Assembly (NCBI GenBank): GCA_013001885.1 | Contig: JABDLD010000009.1 | Coordinates: 1 to 64,000 of the forward strand | Source: Lysobacterales bacterium | GTDB lineage: Bacteria > Pseudomonadota > Gammaproteobacteria > Xanthomonadales > SZUA-36 | Reading direction: 5' to 3' | DNA: 64,000 nt | Part shown: positions 61,290-64,000 of the stretch, one piece after another | Position numbering within the stretch: the first letter of the stretch is position 1 | How the letters are laid out: each line of letters begins with the position of its first letter | Notes under the pieces: model-generated | Seen by the model: only the letters and a program-made list of their open reading frames with translations | The model's database searches: none | Told to the model about the DNA's origin: nothing | Program-made: the position numbers and the translations under genes

Positions 61290-62663
61290 TCACTTATCCT
61301 TTTCTTTGCGCGGCCGTTTCCAGTTCGAAACCGAGGCCTGCCTTGCACGGCTTACTGTCAGGGCGTCTGGCGGCGCGTCTTTTGTCACCGTTGAGCCCGC
61401 TCCAATCGTTGCGCCGCGCCCCACGGTCACTGGCGCGACCAATTGCGTGTCCGAGCCGATGAAAACGTCGTCCTCAATGACGGTCTCGTGTTTGTTGGCG
61501 CCATCGTAATTACAGGTGATGGTGCCGGCACCGATGTTTACGTTTTTTCCGATTTCCGAGTCACCAAGGTAACTCAAATGGCTGGCTTTTGTGCCCTCGT
61601 CCAAGCGCGCATTCTTGGTCTCGACGAAATTGCCGACCCGGCATCCTGCGGACAGCACCGTGCCGGGGCGCAGCCGCGCAAACGGACCGATCTCACAAGG
61701 GCCGGTGGTTGTCACACCCTCCAGCACGCTGTGTGGATGAACGATGCCGCCCGCGGCGAGCCTGCAGTTGGTCAGCACAGACCCTGGCCCAATGCGCACA
61801 CCGTCACCGAGGTGGTTCTCGCCCTCGAGCACCACGTTGATATCGATGCACACGTCCAGTCCGGTCGTTACGCTTCCCCGGATATCCACGCGTTCCGGAT
61901 CAAGCACATGAACCCCCGCTTCCATCAACTCCATGGCCCGGCGCTGGCGGTAGCGTTTTTCCAGTTCGGCCAGCTGGCCGTGGTCATTAGCGCCGCGCAG
62001 ATCGCGTTCGTCCGGCGCCAGAACTCCATGCACTTCGCCGTTTTCAGTACGCGCCATCGAAAAAATATCAGGCAGATAGTATTCGTTCTTGGCGTTGTCA
62101 CAACTCAGCCGGTCGAGCCAGCCACGCAGCTTTGCGGCATCTGCCATGATAATTCCGGTGTTGACCTCGCGAATCTTATGCTGTTCGGGAGCCGCTTCAT
62201 GGTGCTCGATCACACCGATGATGTTTCCACCGGGATCACGCAGGATGCGCCCGTAGCCATGCGGGTCATCGAGGTTCATGGTGAGCAATACAAGCGGCTG
62301 GCTGCGCTCAGCCAGCATGTCAGACAACAGTGAGGCGGGGATCAGGGGGTGATCTCCCAGCAATACGAGAACGGTGGCTTCGTCAGGAATGCCCGGCATC
62401 GCCTGCATCACGGCGTGGCCCGTACCGCGGCGCTCAGCCTGCAGAGCCCAGGTGACCGGGTACGCGCTGCACGACTCCCTGACCTGCTCAGCCCCGCTGC
62501 CAACGACCACGTGAACCCGTTCCGGTTCCAGCGTAACTGCGGTATCCAGCAGATGCGCCAGCATGGGCTTGCCGCCCACGGTTTGAAGCATTTTTGGCAG
62601 GCTGGATTTCATCCGGGTACCCTCACCCGCAGCGAGAATCACGATATGTAGAGGTTTGTCCAT
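61290..62663 (-). CDS. glmU: Bifunctional GlcNAc-1-P uridyltransferase/acetyltransferase
   Basis: The 457-residue enzyme has the N-terminal LAAGEGTRMKS pyrophosphorylase motif and a C-terminal left-handed beta-helix (hexapeptide repeats from about 250; CNYDGANKHETVIEDDVFIGSD). It completes UDP-GlcNAc synthesis and forms an operon with glmS. Confidence 0.97.
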   Translation of the reverse strand: MDKPLHIVILAAGEGTRMKSSLPKMLQTVGGKPMLAHLLDTAVTLEPERVHVVVGSGAEQVRESCSAYPVTWALQAERRGTGHAVMQAMPGIPDEATVLVLLGDHPLIPASLLSDMLAERSQPLVLLTMNLDDPHGYGRILRDPGGNIIGVIEHHEAAPEQHKIREVNTGIIMADAAKLRGWLDRLSCDNAKNEYYLPDIFSMARTENGEVHGVLAPDERDLRGANDHGQLAELEKRYRQRRAMELMEAGVHVLDPERVDIRGSVTTGLDVCIDINVVLEGENHLGDGVRIGPGSVLTNCRLAAGGIVHPHSVLEGVTTTGPCEIGPFARLRPGTVLSAGCRVGNFVETKNARLDEGTKASHLSYLGDSEIGKNVNIGAGTITCNYDGANKHETVIEDDVFIGSDTQLVAPVTVGRGATIGAGSTVTKDAPPDALTVSRARQASVSNWKRPRKEKDK

Positions 62664-62785
62664 AAAATCAGGCTAATGCTCGAATCGTTTCAGCAGCACA
62701 GTATAGCTCTATAAACCTGAACGCTCTATTTATGAATATCACCCGAATAGACTATAGTTGCGGTTCGTTATACCAATGACCGCCC

Positions 62786-64000
62786 GTGAAATTAAAATCG
62801 ATTCTCTTCAGCCTGCTCCTGTTTTCTTTTTCAGACGTCAGCGGCGACGTCCAGGAATGGACCGCGAATGACGGGCAGCTCATTCTGCAGGATGTGCCTC
62901 AAATACCGGAATCCCTCGTCCATCGGCTAAGCCAATACCAGAACGTCCGTTCCGCCGGTTTCATCGATTGGACCAGCGACGGCAAGAACATGTACATCCG
63001 CACCCGCTTTGGAGATATCAGGCAGATTCACAAGGTTCATGCCGCCGGAGGCGCCAGGCAGCAGCTCACCTGGTTCCGTGAACCCATTGGGCGAGTTTCG
63101 AGGCGATCGAAAGGCCACGAGCTCGCGATTACCATGGATGAGGGCGGTGGTGAACTGGACCAGATTTACCTGTTCGATCCGAAAACTGCCACCCGGAAAC
63201 GCATCACGAACGGAAATTCCCGTAACCGGATGGCACGCTGGAGCAACAACGGCAAGCGGCTCGCTTTCCAGTCGACGCGCCGCAATGGACGCAACAATGA
63301 TCTCTGGATCATGGATCCCGACCAGCCTGGAAGTGAAGAACTGCTGCTGGAGGCTCCGGACGGCACCTGGTACGGCCCAACGGATTTCAGCCGTAAAGGA
63401 AGCTTGCTGCTGGTCCAACAGTTTCTCGGTGTCAACGATTCCCGGATTTACGTCTTGAATCTGAAAGATCGCAGCCTGCGGCTGTTAGCCGGAAGCCCGG
63501 ATAATCCATCGGCTAACCGGGCGATCGCATTTGACCGGCGTGATAAAGGTTTTTACCTGATCAGCAATGTCCGCGGCAGAGCGGCGGAACTGCTCTGGCA
63601 ACCGCTGGATCCCGGTTTGCCACCTGTCGTTCTCACCTCCGGAATCTCCTGGGATGTAACGGCTTTCGCGCTGAGCGATGATGGCCGGCGTGGAGCTTTC
63701 GTCACGAACGAAGACGGGGCCAGTCGGCTCTACCTGCTCAACACGAGGAACGGCCGGTATGCGTTGGTGGAAAAAGTACCGTTAGGGATTATTTCCAACC
63801 TGAATTTCAGTCCGAACAATCGCCACCTGGCGATGGACCTGAGTACCGCGCAGACGCCCAATGACGTGTACGTGATGAACCTGGGTACCAAGCCCGAACG
63901 CGCCCGGTCGATGGTCCGCTGGACCTTCAGCGAGGTGGGGGGGCTTGATACCCGTTCATTTGTCGAACCAAAACTGTTTCATTACCCCACCTTTGACCTC
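62786..64000 (+). CDS. S9-type prolyl oligopeptidase-like protein, N-terminal part
   Basis: The gene is open to the window end (405 codons seen). It starts at GTG 62786 (MKLKSILFSLLLFSFSDVSGD, signal peptide). The visible part is a beta-propeller of the S9/TolB kind (IDWTSDGKNMYIRTRFGDIRQIHKV; GGELDQIYLFDPKTATRKRIT; MARWSNNGKRLAFQSTRRNGRNNDLWIMD). The alpha/beta-hydrolase catalytic domain should follow outside the window, so enzyme activity cannot be checked. It is divergent from glmU. Confidence 0.8.
   Translation, partial: MKLKSILFSLLLFSFSDVSGDVQEWTANDGQLILQDVPQIPESLVHRLSQYQNVRSAGFIDWTSDGKNMYIRTRFGDIRQIHKVHAAGGARQQLTWFREPIGRVSRRSKGHELAITMDEGGGELDQIYLFDPKTATRKRITNGNSRNRMARWSNNGKRLAFQSTRRNGRNNDLWIMDPDQPGSEELLLEAPDGTWYGPTDFSRKGSLLLVQQFLGVNDSRIYVLNLKDRSLRLLAGSPDNPSANRAIAFDRRDKGFYLISNVRGRAAELLWQPLDPGLPPVVLTSGISWDVTAFALSDDGRRGAFVTNEDGASRLYLLNTRNGRYALVEKVPLGIISNLNFSPNNRHLAMDLSTAQTPNDVYVMNLGTKPERARSMVRWTFSEVGGLDTRSFVEPKLFHYPTFDL

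Overview
The window is 64 kb of a moderately GC-rich Gram-negative chromosome with densely packed operons and no rRNA, tRNA, CRISPR array, prophage or insertion sequence that I could see. The gene set points to a respiratory, probably marine or sediment gammaproteobacterium, perhaps near the Woeseia/Wenzhouxiangella/Xanthomonadales-like groups. The signs are Na+-NQR with NqrM, YcgL, a PbgA/LapC-like protein, an MtrA/MtrB-type porin-cytochrome pair, GlyGly-CTERM/rhombosortase and IPTL-CTERM sorting, and DUF11 secreted proteins. The taxonomic placement is inference.

Layout. 1-5.2 kb: two secreted proteins (a DUF11 protein and a DUF4215 protein) bracketed by inverted copies of a short repeat. 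5.2-9.0 kb: an ECF sigma factor fused to a membrane domain, divergent from a CIA30-like secreted protein plus an acyltransferase; both sides carry the same promoter, TTTGTCACC-N16-GCACTTA. 9.1-13.2 kb: a DUF2256 protein, a secreted alpha/beta hydrolase, a YaiI-family protein, an unknown protein and a polysaccharide deacetylase. 13.0-16.7 kb (minus strand): an XRE regulator, a VIT/VWA protein with a GlyGly-CTERM tail, and a rhombosortase. 16.8-25.6 kb: an FNR-type site, octaheme cytochrome, decaheme MtrA/DmsE-type cytochrome, MtrB/PioB-type barrel, SCO1-like protein, winged-helix/TolB-like/TPR protein and a lipoprotein.

25.6-28.4 kb: a LapC/PbgA-like protein divergent from a GT11-like glycosyltransferase. 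28.4-35.5 kb (minus strand): hexaheme cytochrome, nqrABCDEF, nqrM and a CBS protein. 35.6-37.1 kb: ACR3 and ArsC. 37.1-48.0 kb: a branched-chain amino acid cluster, ilvD-leuA-leuC-leuD-(antisense methyltransferase)-leuB-ilvA-threonine-synthase-like. It is preceded by a promoter, a leucine-rich leader peptide and a textbook terminator/antiterminator. 48.2-53.6 kb: an IPTL-CTERM protein, tatABC, a BPSS1780-like membrane protein, a LOG-family protein, a rhomboid protease and dodecin. 53.7-64.0 kb: a patatin/barrel protein, acs, a LysM protein, ycgL, an exbD-like gene, glmS, glmU and the start of an S9-type peptidase cut by the window end.

How the parts fit. Quinone-linked sodium pumping (Nqr) and two multiheme cytochrome loci suggest electron flow to periplasmic or extracellular acceptors under low oxygen. 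Surface processing is prominent: rhombosortase with its neighbour target, rhomboid, Tat, an IPTL-CTERM substrate and a PlpD-like secreted lipase. The strongest unexplained or newly readable signals are the twin sigma-factor promoters, the ilv-leu attenuator, the rhombosortase locus with an internal terminator, the altered flavinylation motif of NqrB, and the octaheme/MtrAB module.
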